DNA of 44,982 bases from Candidatus Latescibacterota bacterium (GCA_011772205.1 WVZY01000049.1:20630-65611), one strand, 5' to 3'. Shown: positions 1 through 9,686, numbered from the stretch's first letter. Notes: generated by a model from the sequence alone, not told the origin. Made by a program: numbers and translations.

Positions 1-2316
1 TCCCTGAACTGCCTCATCAGTTGTAATGTCCCAGACAAGTTCCACGCCTTTATCCGCCACAAACCCCTGGAAGCGATTGATGAGCACCGACACAATCCCA
101 TCTTCCAGCTCGATCTCCAACGAGTTACAGCTGGGATGCACACCGGCTTGACTGTAGTGAAGCGTGGCCCGCCACAGGAGTTCGGTACCGGGATAGGTCA
201 GCCCATTCCATGCCATGTTGGGTATCACCTGCCAGTGTGCCCCATTATCGGCGCTCACTTCCCAAAGGATCGAATCGGTTTGAGAAGGACTGAGTTTAAC
301 ACTGTCGATCACTCCCGAAGCGTGAAGAGGAAGAGATTGTGCGGTATTGTTCGTTAAATCCACGGACCGTTCGAAAACCTGAAATACCAGAAGGCCGCCA
401 TTATCGTCGCCCACAAAAGCATAATCGCCGGCAATGGCAACTCCGCGGGTCTCACCGGGCGTATCGTAGCCCCATACATGTGTCGGATTCGTGGGATCGC
501 TGACGTCGATCACATGAAACCCTGAAATGTGATCTGCCACATAGACATAATCGCCAAAGACAGCAACATTCATGGCCATGTAGGGAGTCGCATAGCTTCC
601 TGCAAGCGTCAGGTTGGTGGGGTCGCTGATATCGATCACGTGAAGGCCGCCAGACTGGTCTCCCAAGAATGCATAGTCACCGTCAATGGCTACGTCTATC
701 GCATATCCGGGGGTATCATAGCTTCCCGCTAAAGTTGGGTTTGCAGGATTGCTGATGTCGATTGCTAGAAGACCGCTAATGCCAAACGCTACGTAGGCAT
801 GATCGCCAGAGATGGCAACACCGAATGCATTGCCTAGTGTATTGTAATTTCCTACAGAATCGGGACTCGTGGGGTCACTGATATCCAACACCATAAGCCC
901 GGCGTCGTGACACGCTACATAGGCATAATCGCCGGAGACGGCCACGTCATTATCTTGATTCCCAACAGCGGAATAGCTTCCGACAAGTGCCGGACTCGTT
1001 GCGTTGCTGATATCGAACACCTTGAAATGGCCGATAGCATCCGCTAAGTATGCATAATCACCAGAAATAGCAACATACCAAGCACTACCATCCGTATCGG
1101 AGCCTCCCACATCCGTGGGGTTCGTTGGATCGCTGATATCAATCACCCGGAGCCCTGCAGCTCTTCCTCCTACATAGGCATAGTCACCGGCAAGGGTAAC
1201 TCCCCAGAAAGCGTTTGCCGCAGGACAATTTCCAACAAGAATGGGAGATAGTACAGGATCTGCAATATCGATCACCTGAAGACCCGAGTCATAGTCCGCC
1301 ACAAAAGCGTATTGCCCGGCAACGTCAACGCCGTAGGCGCGGTCGGGTGTGACATAAGTATCTACTAATGATGGGCTCGTGGGATCACTGATATCGATCA
1401 CTTGAAGGCCTAGTGTAGAATTTGCGATGTAAGCATAATCACCCACAATGACCAGATGATAGGCAGCCCCGAGAGTACTATAAGTCCCTGCAAGTGTCGG
1501 ATTCGTGGGATCACTGATATCGATTACTTGAAGACCGGAACCACCATCCGCCACATATGCATAATTTCCAGAAATTCTCAGATTATAACATTGACCGGGC
1601 GTGTCATAGCTTCCTGCATGTGCCGGGCTCGTAGGGTCGCTGACATCGATCACCTCGAGACCTATATTATACTGAGCCAAATATGCATAATCCCCAGCCA
1701 AAGCAAGGCCATGAGCCTTCTCAATCGCATAGTTCACTGTGAGGCTTGGATTCGCAGGATCGCTGATGTTGATCACCTGAAAACCGGAATCCCAATCCGC
1801 CACGTAAGCATAATCGCCGGCAACGGCAACGTCATAGCAATTGCCGGGTGTATTGTAGTTACCCGCGAGCGTCGGGCTTGTGGGATCGCTAATATCGATC
1901 ACTCTCAAACCGCCAGGATAATCCGCAACCAAGGCATAATCACCGTGGAACTTAATTCTGTAAGCCAGGCTTGGTGTATCATAGCTTCCTGCAAATACCG
2001 GGTTTGTGGGATCGCTGATGTCGATCACCTGAAGACCCGAACTCCCATCCGCCACATAGATATAATTACCGGCAACTGCAACGTACCTCGCTTTAGCCGG
2101 TGTAACATAGCTTCCCACCCCCGTGAGGGCGAATGGGTGCAGCTTGAGCTCGCCAGCAATCGTATCCCACCAGGCCGTCGTGTTGAGAGTGTCTTTGAAC
2201 TGCGTTGTTGAGAAGTTCTCGACCCATATGCCAGCGGTGGAACCCGATGGAATTAGGAAAAAGATCGAGAGCAGTAATACAGAGATAATGATATTGTTTT
2301 TGGCACAGGATCTCAT
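1..2316 (-). CDS. Secreted LVIVD-repeat beta-propeller protein (C-terminus off the window)
   Basis: The frame is open on the minus strand from an ATG at 2316 to the left edge (772 codons, no stop seen). An AAGGAGG ribosome site sits 7 bases before the ATG. The N-terminus starts MRSCAKNNIIISVLLLSIF, a signal peptide ending near STAG. Residues about 68-655 hold 14 repeats of about 42 residues with the core GDYAYVAD..GLQVIDISDP, the LVIVD motif known from surface-exposed bacterial beta-propellers. After the repeats come a region with SADNGAHWQVIP and then GVELVWDITTDEAVQG, which in related secreted proteins lies just ahead of a C-terminal FlgD-like sorting domain; that domain would be outside the window. 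The likely role is cell-surface binding or adhesion. No enzyme motif is visible. Confidence 0.88.
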   Translation of the reverse strand, partial: MRSCAKNNIIISVLLLSIFFLIPSGSTAGIWVENFSTTQFKDTLNTTAWWDTIAGELKLHPFALTGVGSYVTPAKARYVAVAGNYIYVADGSSGLQVIDISDPTNPVFAGSYDTPSLAYRIKFHGDYALVADYPGGLRVIDISDPTSPTLAGNYNTPGNCYDVAVAGDYAYVADWDSGFQVINISDPANPSLTVNYAIEKAHGLALAGDYAYLAQYNIGLEVIDVSDPTSPAHAGSYDTPGQCYNLRISGNYAYVADGGSGLQVIDISDPTNPTLAGTYSTLGAAYHLVIVGDYAYIANSTLGLQVIDISDPTSPSLVDTYVTPDRAYGVDVAGQYAFVADYDSGLQVIDIADPVLSPILVGNCPAANAFWGVTLAGDYAYVGGRAAGLRVIDISDPTNPTDVGGSDTDGSAWYVAISGDYAYLADAIGHFKVFDISNATSPALVGSYSAVGNQDNDVAVSGDYAYVACHDAGLMVLDISDPTSPDSVGNYNTLGNAFGVAISGDHAYVAFGISGLLAIDISNPANPTLAGSYDTPGYAIDVAIDGDYAFLGDQSGGLHVIDISDPTNLTLAGSYATPYMAMNVAVFGDYVYVADHISGFHVIDVSDPTNPTHVWGYDTPGETRGVAIAGDYAFVGDDNGGLLVFQVFERSVDLTNNTAQSLPLHASGVIDSVKLSPSQTDSILWEVSADNGAHWQVIPNMAWNGLTYPGTELLWRATLHYSQAGVHPSCNSLEIELEDGIVSVLINRFQGFVADKGVELVWDITTDEAVQG

Positions 2317-2788
2317 GGCACAGCCTCCTTGGATTCTAAATACCATCACGAGATATCGCGACCGCCTATTCAAAAAGTTCGAGCCACCTTATATAATGCG
2401 TGTCTCCTCGAAGGGAATCCCGCTCACAGTTGCAGGATCCAACCGATATTTTCGCAAAAGATATGTGCTTGAAGGAATATGAAATCCGGAGGGAAATCGT
2501 TTCGATGAGTCTGCCGAGTATCGGGGCTCGAAGCCCATAAGGAGCCTCTCGCTCTTTTGATCCGCCATGAAAGGACTTCCATGTGCAGATAAATCGGTCT
2601 GCTTCCTGGTGGGCGATCAACAGCATTCTAGATGATTTGAATTTGAATTGTAAATAATGGAGATAGCGAATATTTGCAATATCGGCTATTCAGTATCTCA
2701 AATGCATAATAGATATTGCTGCGAATGATGTGCCCTTGAATCTGGAGGCACTGCTAAGACGCCCGGGCTACTCGACATATAAAGAAAA
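2317..2788. other. Gene-free stretch upstream of the LVIVD gene
   Basis: About 470 bases hold no convincing gene. The short minus-strand frame at 2366-2626 has no ribosome site, no signal peptide and no recognisable motif. The stretch must contain the promoter of the LVIVD gene, but I cannot point to clear -35 and -10 boxes. Confidence 0.4.
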
Positions 2789-2814
2789 CCCCGCTCACAC
2801 GAGCGGGGCTTTCT
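2789..2814 (-). terminator. Intrinsic terminator, possibly bidirectional
   Basis: An 8-bp perfect GC-rich stem (CCCCGCTC / GAGCGGGG, 2789-2796 and 2801-2808) has a 4-base loop. Read on the minus strand it is followed by TTTTCTTT; on the plus strand by CTTTCT. The better U-tract is on the minus strand. No protein gene on that strand ends just upstream, so it may terminate the structured non-coding block to its right. Confidence 0.8.
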
Positions 2815-3120
2815 AGGGACGTTCCCTCTCCCACAAATGCGTTTCCTTCTCAGCAACGCCTCGCAAGCATTGCGATCATGCGGTTTGGCCGTCCGAAAGG
2901 GCTCGGGGGGAACCCTGGGTGATATTCCCGCATTTTCCGCATTGTCGAGAGGGGAACGGGCACTGTTGCTGCCGACTGAGCTCCTGGTTGGTGTTCTCCC
3001 CCAACCGAAAGGCTGTGATCCTTGCTTTTTCGCTGTGCCGGGTTGGGCGTTCGCCGCTTTGCCAAACCCGAGTGCATCGGCAGCGCTTCTAGGAGCTGCT
3101 ACATATCGGAAACGCAACAT
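2815..3120 (-). other. Candidate structured non-coding RNA ahead of a terminator
   Basis: This 300-bp block is GC-rich compared with its flanks and has no credible protein. On the minus strand it can form several hairpins: CGGGTT..AACCCG with extra GGC/GCC pairs (about 3038-3073), GGTTG..CAACC (about 2988-3008), TCGCAA-TGC-TTGCGA (about 2859-2873), and a long-range pairing of CGTTCCCCTCTC (about 2945) with GAGAGGGAACG (about 2820). It runs straight into the terminator at 2789-2814. I do not recognise it as RNase P RNA, tmRNA, SRP RNA or 6S RNA. It could also be a degenerate non-coding repeat. Confidence 0.3.
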
Positions 3121-3510
3121 TCATACCAACGAAAATGTTTTTGCTAGTCCATTGGTTTTAGGGAAGTTAGGGGGATAAGATATAGTGAGGGCATTCAGAC
3201 TGTCACCTTGGTTACCATTTGGTTGGCAACTGCGTGACGATCGGAATCTTGCAGCAAGCGGATCGGTTCAGTCACCGGGATTATGGCGATTGTAACTGCT
3301 GCACTTGCCGCCACAATTGACCGCAGCGCTGTAGCTCCAGCGCTGTTGCATTTTGTTGCATGATCGCTGATGCCGTTGTAAAGGGTTTAGTCGATTCGTT
3401 TCCTTGCCGGTTGTTCGAAAAGTTTGGCTGTTTTTTTCCTGCTCGACGTGGCAGCCCGACTCATCAAAAAGAGGATTCGCAAAAGGGATCCGGATCGTTA
3501 TTCAGCTAAA
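3121..3510. other. Gene-free stretch
   Basis: About 390 bases show no gene with a ribosome site or motif and no clear repeat. The left end would hold the promoter of the candidate RNA on the minus strand; I see no strong promoter boxes. Confidence 0.35.
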
Positions 3511-3545
3511 GGCCCCGGCGACGCTCCAAAAGCGCCGCCGGGGCC
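3511..3545 (-). terminator. Terminator hairpin after the large secreted protein
   Basis: A 10-bp perfect stem, GGCCCCGGCG (3511-3520) with CGCCGGGGCC (3536-3545), encloses a nested CGCT/AGCG stem. It lies 28 bases after the stop codon of the minus-strand gene. The minus-strand tail is only TTTAGC, so the U-tract is weak and the exit point may be imprecise. Confidence 0.65.
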
Positions 3546-3572
3546 TCGGATCCAGCCTCCTCCCGTTTGATA

Positions 3573-6500
3573 TTATTTAATGAGGGCCAGCTTCCCGGTT
3601 ACCACTTTATGGGCAACCGAAAGCTTGTAGAAGTAGATCCCGCTGGCCGTCCTGGCGCCCTTGTCATTTCGGCCATCCCACGTGATGCGGTGCGGGCCAG
3701 CCGCAAGTTCTTCGTTGATCAGAGTTCTCACGAGCCGACCCGCTATGTCATAGATTTTCATGTCAACATGCTTGCGTTGACCCAACCTGAAGCTGATCAC
3801 CGTCGAAGGATTGAATGGGTTGGGGTAGGTTTTGACTCTGCTGAGCAAGGGCTGAACCTGCGAGCCGGGTTCGACCGGGTCATCGCCGGGTTTCCCACCA
3901 CCACCGCCGGTATCGAGCGCCGGGCAGGTGATAACAACGTCGTCCACGAAAATCTCGTGGTCGATCCCTTCCCGCCAGGGATAATCACCAAATGTACGTT
4001 TTTGCATATAAAAGAGGACGTACACGATCGCCGCGTCCTCTGATAAGGTGTCGGACGAGCTGAAGTGATACCACTGGCCAGTAGAACAGGGAGGACAGGT
4101 CAGCCGACCCCACGTCAGCATATTACCTCCTGATGCATAGTACCCGATGGTGTCCGGATACTCTTTCAATTGATATACGAGTTCAATGTCGTCCGAATTG
4201 ATCTTGTACCAGAAATCAAAGTTTACGGGATTACCAGGCCCTACCCAGACGTACTGCCACAACGAAGAAGCGCTGCTGTCGTTGGGGATCGTCATGCGGG
4301 CACATTGGCCGCCCGTGTGGGCATCGTCCACAGTCGTGTGGACCCACGTCTCGGATAGGACACGATCATAGGGTATCCAGCCCATTTCTATATTGGGCCG
4401 CTCGAAGCCACACATCTCGAATCCTGGATCGCAGATCAAGTTGGGCTCGGCGCCGACCGAATCCCACGTAGCACCGCTACTGGGCAGGATCGTAGCTTGC
4501 ACCGTCCACGGCCCCGAACCCTGAAGCGGAATCTTCACAACTTGCCAGAGAGGATCGTAAGTAATGGTTCCGGCGCCTCCGCTCACTATAATCGAAGTCG
4601 GCTGGCTATCCACCTGCAGCCGGACGATTGGATCGGGCGAGCCGGGCGCAAGCGCTCCTTGTTCGAAGGTGGCAGTCAGCTTTTGGTCGTCCGGATCGTA
4701 CGACGCTGTCACCAGTTTTGCCGGTGCCCAGGCGCCAACTCGAACCGGCACGCCACATGCTTCCACCATCGCCGGCATGAGTGCAAACGTCGCCTGCTTC
4801 TTCGGGCTGGGATTACCCCAGCTGCCCCAACCTGTATACCAGTTGCTCACCTTGTAGCCGTGGTACACGGTTTCAGCTCCGTCGATGCTGCCGGCGGAGT
4901 CTGGGTACCCTCCACCCAACCCCTCACGGTCGGTGTAGGTTTTCTCGACCCATTCAATGAGCGTGTTTTTGCCCATTGGTGGTATTAGCTCATCCCGCCA
5001 TTTGAAAAAGCCGTACAGCTTGTCTTCGGCGAAACCGGCTGATTTATCCTCCCCCGGCGAATTCAGGCACTGTTCCGCCAAATCGAGGAATTGCTGCAGC
5101 GTCCCCTTGAAAGACTCCTGATCGTCTACCAACGTGCGCAGAATGTCGTAACCAAGCAGGTGAATCCGCTCACCCGAAAGCGTCCAGTCCGCCCAGCGGT
5201 CTACCGTGAAAACGGGATCCGTGTAACCGTACCAGTATCCTGCGAACACGCTGCCCGAGGGCTCCGTCTCGCCGAAACCCGAAATAACCTGGTTGAGGCC
5301 GTATTCGTCCACGGTGTTGTAGTAATCGGCAATATAGTTCTTGGATGGCCAGCGCACGATGAATGGAATCTGGGCTTTGGCGGCGAGGTAGCGGGCCCGC
5401 CTGGCTTCGGCGTCGCGCCCGAGAGCGGCCGCAATTTTGCCGTACGCGTCATATCCAGCCAGCTGGGCGTTGAACATATCCATAATAGCTCCGGACCCGC
5501 CCCAGATATCGTGGGAGCTGGCCAGATAAGCCCAGTCTTGAAAGAGTTCCAGCGGGTAGAAGATGTCGGGGATGCCGACTGAGAACGGTGGCGATCCGTT
5601 CCAGTAGTTGTTCAGCGTCCCCCAGTCACCCGACCACAGCGCATACTCATAGAGGAACTCCAGAGCTATTCCCATCGCGCCATCGAGATCTTGTGGAACT
5701 CGGACCCTCCCGGATTCGTTGTATAGGTAGGCCCAGAAGGTCGGCCATGTCCCCTCACCGGGCGGGCCGATCCCTTCCCAGTCCATTTCGTACCACCCGC
5801 AAATAGTACTCGGAACACCTTGTATCAAGCGTGATTTCTCGATGTCGAACAGCCGATCGTAAACGGTCTGTTTCATCCAATCGAGATAATGCTCCCGCGT
5901 CCAGTCTCGGGTCATGGCCAGGGATGCCCCTTCGCCACGGTTGGCGAAGGCACAAAGCATGCCAGCCATCAGACGGTACTTATCAGCTTCCAGGGCAGAC
6001 TTGTTGATCATGCGGTTGGCCCGCTGCTTCCATATTGTCTCATCCGGCGTGCCGACCAGATGCACATCGTGCTCGGGCGCCCCCGGTAATTCGTACTCCA
6101 CGTTAGCGACGAGATCGACCATCAGCAGGGGCCCGAGCTTTGTCGGGAAACCGATATCGACCGCCTGTGGAATCATATACCGCGACGGTATGGTGACATC
6201 CAGTCCCACGTCTTCGGCCAAGGCGACAAGGGGAGGGATGAGAGAATACGGAGTATCGGAGACATAACCGCTACTCTCCCAGTTCTCTCCAATAGCGCCG
6301 TCTCCAATGTAGCTGTAAGTAAATTGATTACGAATAAAGACTCTTTCGGGCGCTTCCGGCGTGATTTCCTCAAACTTGAAGGTCTCGTCAACAGCGACCG
6401 GCCAGTTGTTCACCAGACGGTTGATCAGGCGGCATCTGTCGACGACATCCTGCGGCAGGCCATTGATCCATTGAGCCGCGGTATCCGGCTCGACCGCTGC

Positions 6501-7331
6501 GACGCCGAATGGCAGAGATAGAAAGATTGTCATCTCTTCGCCCGCCGGTTTGTTTCTGAAGATGAACCTGACGTGATCCACATCGCACTGAATCTTCGAT
6601 GGCCGGTGAGAGAAACTGACAAGAACGGGTATTTGCACCGCATATTGACCATAGGTTTGGGAATCGAAAAGCAAAACCCAGTTCTCGTCCAGCTTCGACC
6701 CATTGACGTTCACTACGACACCCGGAGCAGCGAAGTCCCCCTTGACTATGGAACTACCGTTCTGCTGGTAGGCCAAATAGCCTAAGCCGTGGGGGGAGTT
6801 ATTGCCGTGGGTTGTGTTCTCCAGGTAGAAAAGATCGTATTGGGTTTGAATCCGGGTTCCTGGACCGAGCGAGTTGACAGAGATGGTGTAAGTATAATCT
6901 CTGCCAGAATAGTTCGTAACGCTCGTGCTTCCCCCGCCCACCAGCCCGTCCCGCAGGACGGCGAATTTTTTATAGACCCAGTTCTGCTCTTCGGGCCAGA
7001 TGTTTTCATCGACCGGTGGAGAATCTACGAAAATCGGTATGTCACCGAGCATTGTGTCGGCCCGGTCCGTTGCGCCAAAATACAGATCCCAGTCTTTATT
7101 CAACTCGTCGTGAGACCTGCAGATGCGATCCGCGAGTACCCGCTTTACGAGATCATCCTCGAAGAATTCGGTTACCCATCCCGGCCCGACCACTTGCCAG
7201 GCCGCAAAACGCCCCAAGCTAACATCGCTGACGCCTTGGTAGTAAGTCCCCTGAGCATGTAATTGAGGTAAGAATAGACCTGTCGCCAAAAGACAGATCA
7301 CGATGAAAATGAGTGGGTTTCGTGATCTCAT
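3573..7331 (-). CDS. Large secreted protein with C-terminal sorting domain, possible glycoside hydrolase
   Basis: The protein has 1252 residues from the ATG at 7331, chosen because AGGAGGTGATC directly precedes it and MRSRNPLIFIVICLL is a normal signal peptide (cleavage after LHA, about residue 26). A longer in-frame start at 7394 lacks these. Residues about 350-890 are rich in W, Y and helix-like segments (CGWYEMDWEG near 512), reminiscent of an alpha/alpha-barrel glycosidase, but I cannot assign a family. Residues about 960-1137 look like a jelly-roll carbohydrate-binding module (start NLICDPGFEMCG, end IFVDDVVITC). A GGGGG linker near 1143 leads to a FlgD-like sorting domain (YPNPFNPSTVISF near 1165, then YDIAGRLVRTL and GIYFYKL) at the very end. 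The protein is probably exported and anchored or released by a type IX-like route. The catalytic assignment is uncertain. Confidence 0.85.
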   Translation of the reverse strand: MRSRNPLIFIVICLLATGLFLPQLHAQGTYYQGVSDVSLGRFAAWQVVGPGWVTEFFEDDLVKRVLADRICRSHDELNKDWDLYFGATDRADTMLGDIPIFVDSPPVDENIWPEEQNWVYKKFAVLRDGLVGGGSTSVTNYSGRDYTYTISVNSLGPGTRIQTQYDLFYLENTTHGNNSPHGLGYLAYQQNGSSIVKGDFAAPGVVVNVNGSKLDENWVLLFDSQTYGQYAVQIPVLVSFSHRPSKIQCDVDHVRFIFRNKPAGEEMTIFLSLPFGVAAVEPDTAAQWINGLPQDVVDRCRLINRLVNNWPVAVDETFKFEEITPEAPERVFIRNQFTYSYIGDGAIGENWESSGYVSDTPYSLIPPLVALAEDVGLDVTIPSRYMIPQAVDIGFPTKLGPLLMVDLVANVEYELPGAPEHDVHLVGTPDETIWKQRANRMINKSALEADKYRLMAGMLCAFANRGEGASLAMTRDWTREHYLDWMKQTVYDRLFDIEKSRLIQGVPSTICGWYEMDWEGIGPPGEGTWPTFWAYLYNESGRVRVPQDLDGAMGIALEFLYEYALWSGDWGTLNNYWNGSPPFSVGIPDIFYPLELFQDWAYLASSHDIWGGSGAIMDMFNAQLAGYDAYGKIAAALGRDAEARRARYLAAKAQIPFIVRWPSKNYIADYYNTVDEYGLNQVISGFGETEPSGSVFAGYWYGYTDPVFTVDRWADWTLSGERIHLLGYDILRTLVDDQESFKGTLQQFLDLAEQCLNSPGEDKSAGFAEDKLYGFFKWRDELIPPMGKNTLIEWVEKTYTDREGLGGGYPDSAGSIDGAETVYHGYKVSNWYTGWGSWGNPSPKKQATFALMPAMVEACGVPVRVGAWAPAKLVTASYDPDDQKLTATFEQGALAPGSPDPIVRLQVDSQPTSIIVSGGAGTITYDPLWQVVKIPLQGSGPWTVQATILPSSGATWDSVGAEPNLICDPGFEMCGFERPNIEMGWIPYDRVLSETWVHTTVDDAHTGGQCARMTIPNDSSASSLWQYVWVGPGNPVNFDFWYKINSDDIELVYQLKEYPDTIGYYASGGNMLTWGRLTCPPCSTGQWYHFSSSDTLSEDAAIVYVLFYMQKRTFGDYPWREGIDHEIFVDDVVITCPALDTGGGGGKPGDDPVEPGSQVQPLLSRVKTYPNPFNPSTVISFRLGQRKHVDMKIYDIAGRLVRTLINEELAAGPHRITWDGRNDKGARTASGIYFYKLSVAHKVVTGKLALIK

Positions 7332-7678
7332 GATCACCTCCTTTTGTAAAAGCCTTTTGCACTTTGAGAATTCAACGCGCCGCGAGGAAAACACTTCTTA
7401 TTTAAAAAAGGCGGAACAAACCGAGTAATTACTGAGAAAAATTGATCGAATCCGTATGATGCTCGCGCACCGCTTATTTCAAAAAAAGTGTCAATAAAAA
7501 TTGACGAGAAATGAGGCGTGTAAAAGTGAAGATGTGAAACCAGCCTGCAGGAGTGACCTTTGCAGCGGCTTGTTGTACATTACTGAATTCCAACTACATT
7601 TTGATATGAGATCCGGTTTGGCAGATGATCAGACACAGATTTTTCGGATTACGAAGTAGAAAAAAGAGAGGGAAAAGC
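7332..7678. other. Gene-free stretch between the secreted protein and the anti-sigma gene
   Basis: About 350 AT-rich bases. On the minus strand a TTGACA box occurs at about 7480-7485, followed by a T-run, but no good -10 lies 16-18 bases downstream, so I do not call it a promoter. No gene is seen. Confidence 0.35.
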
Positions 7679-8626
7679 CTACTGGCTTTGCAGATCATCC
7701 AAAATCGCCCGCGCTCGCTCTGCCAGCGGAGTGCCTGCATGACGTTCGATTACGCGAGTGAGGATCCCCTTGGCTTCGGCGCCTTTGCTCTGTTCGACTA
7801 GGACAACAGCGAGGTTTATACTGGCAACTGAGTTATTCGGATTTGCTTCGAGGACCTTGCGAAGCAAAGTCTCTGCTCGATTGTAATTTCCATCAAAGTA
7901 AGCGATGATGGCATCCAGGGTGGATATCATTGAATCGCCAGGATGCCGCTTTCGAGCGCGGAGAGCGATATCTCGTGCTGCGTCCGTCCGTCCGGTTGCC
8001 ACGTATCCGGCTACCAGCCAGTAAGCAGCTTCAGGAGAAGCATTCCCTTGTTGATAGGCTTCATAAAGGTAGTCTAGCGAGGCCTTGAGCGAATCATTGA
8101 GCGGTACATAACCCGATCGATAAACAGGTGTTCCTTGACCGAGTGAATGCTCACATTCTGGAAACACTATTAGAACCCGTTCGCAAGCAGATTCAACGGC
8201 ACTCTGAATCGGAGCAAGTATCGACGCATCCAGGCTGGATTCTGTTTCTCGGTCGATCCTGGTTAGCAAAAGCGCTGTGGCTAATATAATCAACCCACCC
8301 AAAGCTGCTAAGCCGAAACGCAGATATTTTTTAAACCACGGATACGCTTTGAAAGGCTCTTGGTCTTCGCGGGCCGTATCGTTCGAAGACTCACGGTGAA
8401 CGATCTGCTCGCCGGCTTCGACAATCTCCTTTGTCGCATCGAACTCGGTTGACCGAGAATGCCACAGCCCTTGGTATATCGCCGAATCTTGATATATCTC
8501 AAAACAGCGCCGGCAAGAGCGTAAGTGTTTTAATATTCTTATACTTTCCGAAGAGTCTAAGGTCCCATCGATAAAGCAGGTTATTTCATTCTCGGTTAGG
8601 TGGGGTATGTGGGGATACTCTCCGAT
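7679..8626 (-). CDS. Membrane anti-sigma factor: zinc finger, transmembrane helix, outer TPR domain
   Basis: The open frame starts just after an in-frame TGA at 8639-8641 and runs to 7679. Near the N-terminus it encodes CFIDGTL then KHLRSCRRCFE, an H-x3-C-x2-C zinc-finger of the zf-HC2 anti-sigma type. A linker follows, then one transmembrane helix (FGLAALGGLIILATALLL, about residues 101-118), then a TPR-like domain to the end (WLVAGYVATGRTDAA, PNNSVASINLAVVLV). There is no ATG, GTG or TTG between the upstream stop and the zinc finger. An AAGGAG site at 8633-8638 points to a start on CTG (8632) or ATC (8629 or 8626); I used 8626, giving 315 residues. The first ordinary start codon (TTG 8302) lies inside the helix and would remove the zinc finger. 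The gene follows the sigma gene by about 145 bases and should hold it inactive at the membrane. Confidence 0.8.
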   Translation of the reverse strand: MGEYPHIPHLTENEITCFIDGTLDSSESIRILKHLRSCRRCFEIYQDSAIYQGLWHSRSTEFDATKEIVEAGEQIVHRESSNDTAREDQEPFKAYPWFKKYLRFGLAALGGLIILATALLLTRIDRETESSLDASILAPIQSAVESACERVLIVFPECEHSLGQGTPVYRSGYVPLNDSLKASLDYLYEAYQQGNASPEAAYWLVAGYVATGRTDAARDIALRARKRHPGDSMISTLDAIIAYFDGNYNRAETLLRKVLEANPNNSVASINLAVVLVEQSKGAEAKGILTRVIERHAGTPLAERARAILDDLQSQ

Positions 8627-8771
8627 GATCAGCTCCTTTTTTCAGGGTGCCGACGACATGCCGGGCACAGATGTAGTCTCTCCCCTTTTTCAATTAATAA
8701 ACGGCCACTTAGTCGAATTTCCCAAATAAATTCATTGTTCAAGATAGCAATTACTATTCGCACCCAGCCAT

Positions 8772-9686
8772 CTACCGGTCTTCTTCAGCCAGCATAGTCT
8801 TCCGCAATTTCCGGATCACTCTATCAATAATTGCATAAGTATGTCTTTGACCATTCAATTTTAGCCTCTCCGATATCTTTTTTGCTGTCCACCCGCGGTT
8901 GAATCGCAGAAAAATAACCTTTCGTTCTCGCGGAGTTAGACGTGAAATCAATGCGCGCACGCGATTCGCAGTGTCTGCCACCTCATCTTCTAAGAGATGA
9001 CGATCCGGTCTGTTATTGATAGCTTTCTCTTCACATTCCACACGTAGTTGAATCATATACTTGAGCACCCAAATGGAATCTATGCCATACTTATTCACCT
9101 TATTCTCGTTATCGATACGGGTGAGATACCGCCGATCCAAAACGCTTTCGATCCGCTGGATGGATTCAACAATGCCTTCGACGTCAGCAGAAAAACCGCT
9201 CCAACTGAGTGCATGGATTACTATTTCAAGAGGCAGCTTTTGCAGATAATACAATCGTAAAACCTTTTGATCGAATTCGCATAGCTTACTGAGTTCTTTT
9301 GGTGGACGATACCTTCCATAGCGTTTTCTATAAAAATCTAAAGCACGACTCCTGGTAGCGACAATCAACCACGTAGAAAGGCGCCCCTCGCCACGATATT
9401 TTTTTATTTCTCCATCGTAAAGAGATTCTAGAATATCAACATACACTGACCGTACTTCATCTTCATCTTCAGAAAATAAACAACGGCGAGCCACACCGTA
9501 GATTAATCCGGAATAGTTTTCGATAAATTGATGCCATGCGGGCAAGGAGCCATCGGAGATTGCCTTAACAAGATTCAGATCCCCATCGATAGTTGGACTG
9601 CTTTTATTGTTCGGAACGTGTCTGGATTCAGAGGTCGTATGTTGAGGTTGTTCCATCCGAATGTCTCGCATGGACGTTTCCGTCAC
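8772..9686 (-). CDS. ECF-type RNA polymerase sigma factor with an enlarged middle region
   Basis: The protein has 304 residues from GTG 9686; ATG codons at 9671 and 9656 are alternatives, and none has a good ribosome site. Residues about 45-135 match sigma region 2 (WHQFIENYSGLIYGVARR, then GRLSTWLIVATRSRALDFYR, the region 2.3-2.4 signature). Residues about 240-300 match region 4 with its helix-turn-helix (LTPRERKVIFLRFNRGWTAK, KKISERLKL). ECF factors are usually 170-200 residues; here about 100 extra residues separate the two regions and include LCEFDQKVLRLYYLQKLPLE, which itself resembles a decayed region 4. The zinc-finger anti-sigma gene lies downstream on the same strand and a TPR-CHAT gene is divergent. 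Its likely job is to switch on an envelope or stress regulon, possibly including the CHAT gene. Confidence 0.88.
   Translation of the reverse strand: MTETSMRDIRMEQPQHTTSESRHVPNNKSSPTIDGDLNLVKAISDGSLPAWHQFIENYSGLIYGVARRCLFSEDEDEVRSVYVDILESLYDGEIKKYRGEGRLSTWLIVATRSRALDFYRKRYGRYRPPKELSKLCEFDQKVLRLYYLQKLPLEIVIHALSWSGFSADVEGIVESIQRIESVLDRRYLTRIDNENKVNKYGIDSIWVLKYMIQLRVECEEKAINNRPDRHLLEDEVADTANRVRALISRLTPRERKVIFLRFNRGWTAKKISERLKLNGQRHTYAIIDRVIRKLRKTMLAEEDR

Noticed and set aside
1456-2211. A 251-residue plus-strand protein
   Set aside because: It is the shadow of the LVIVD repeats on the other strand; its own repetition simply mirrors the minus-strand repeats.
2837-3178. A 113-residue plus-strand protein
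   Set aside because: It has no ribosome site and no motif, and it lies on GC-rich hairpins and a terminator.
7475-7490. A sigma-70 promoter at TTGACA upstream of the 3573-7331 gene
   Set aside because: No acceptable -10 box is found at the right distance on the minus strand.
8302-8304. TTG 8302 as the start of the anti-sigma gene
   Set aside because: It lies inside the membrane helix and would drop the clear CxxC zinc finger encoded in frame just upstream.
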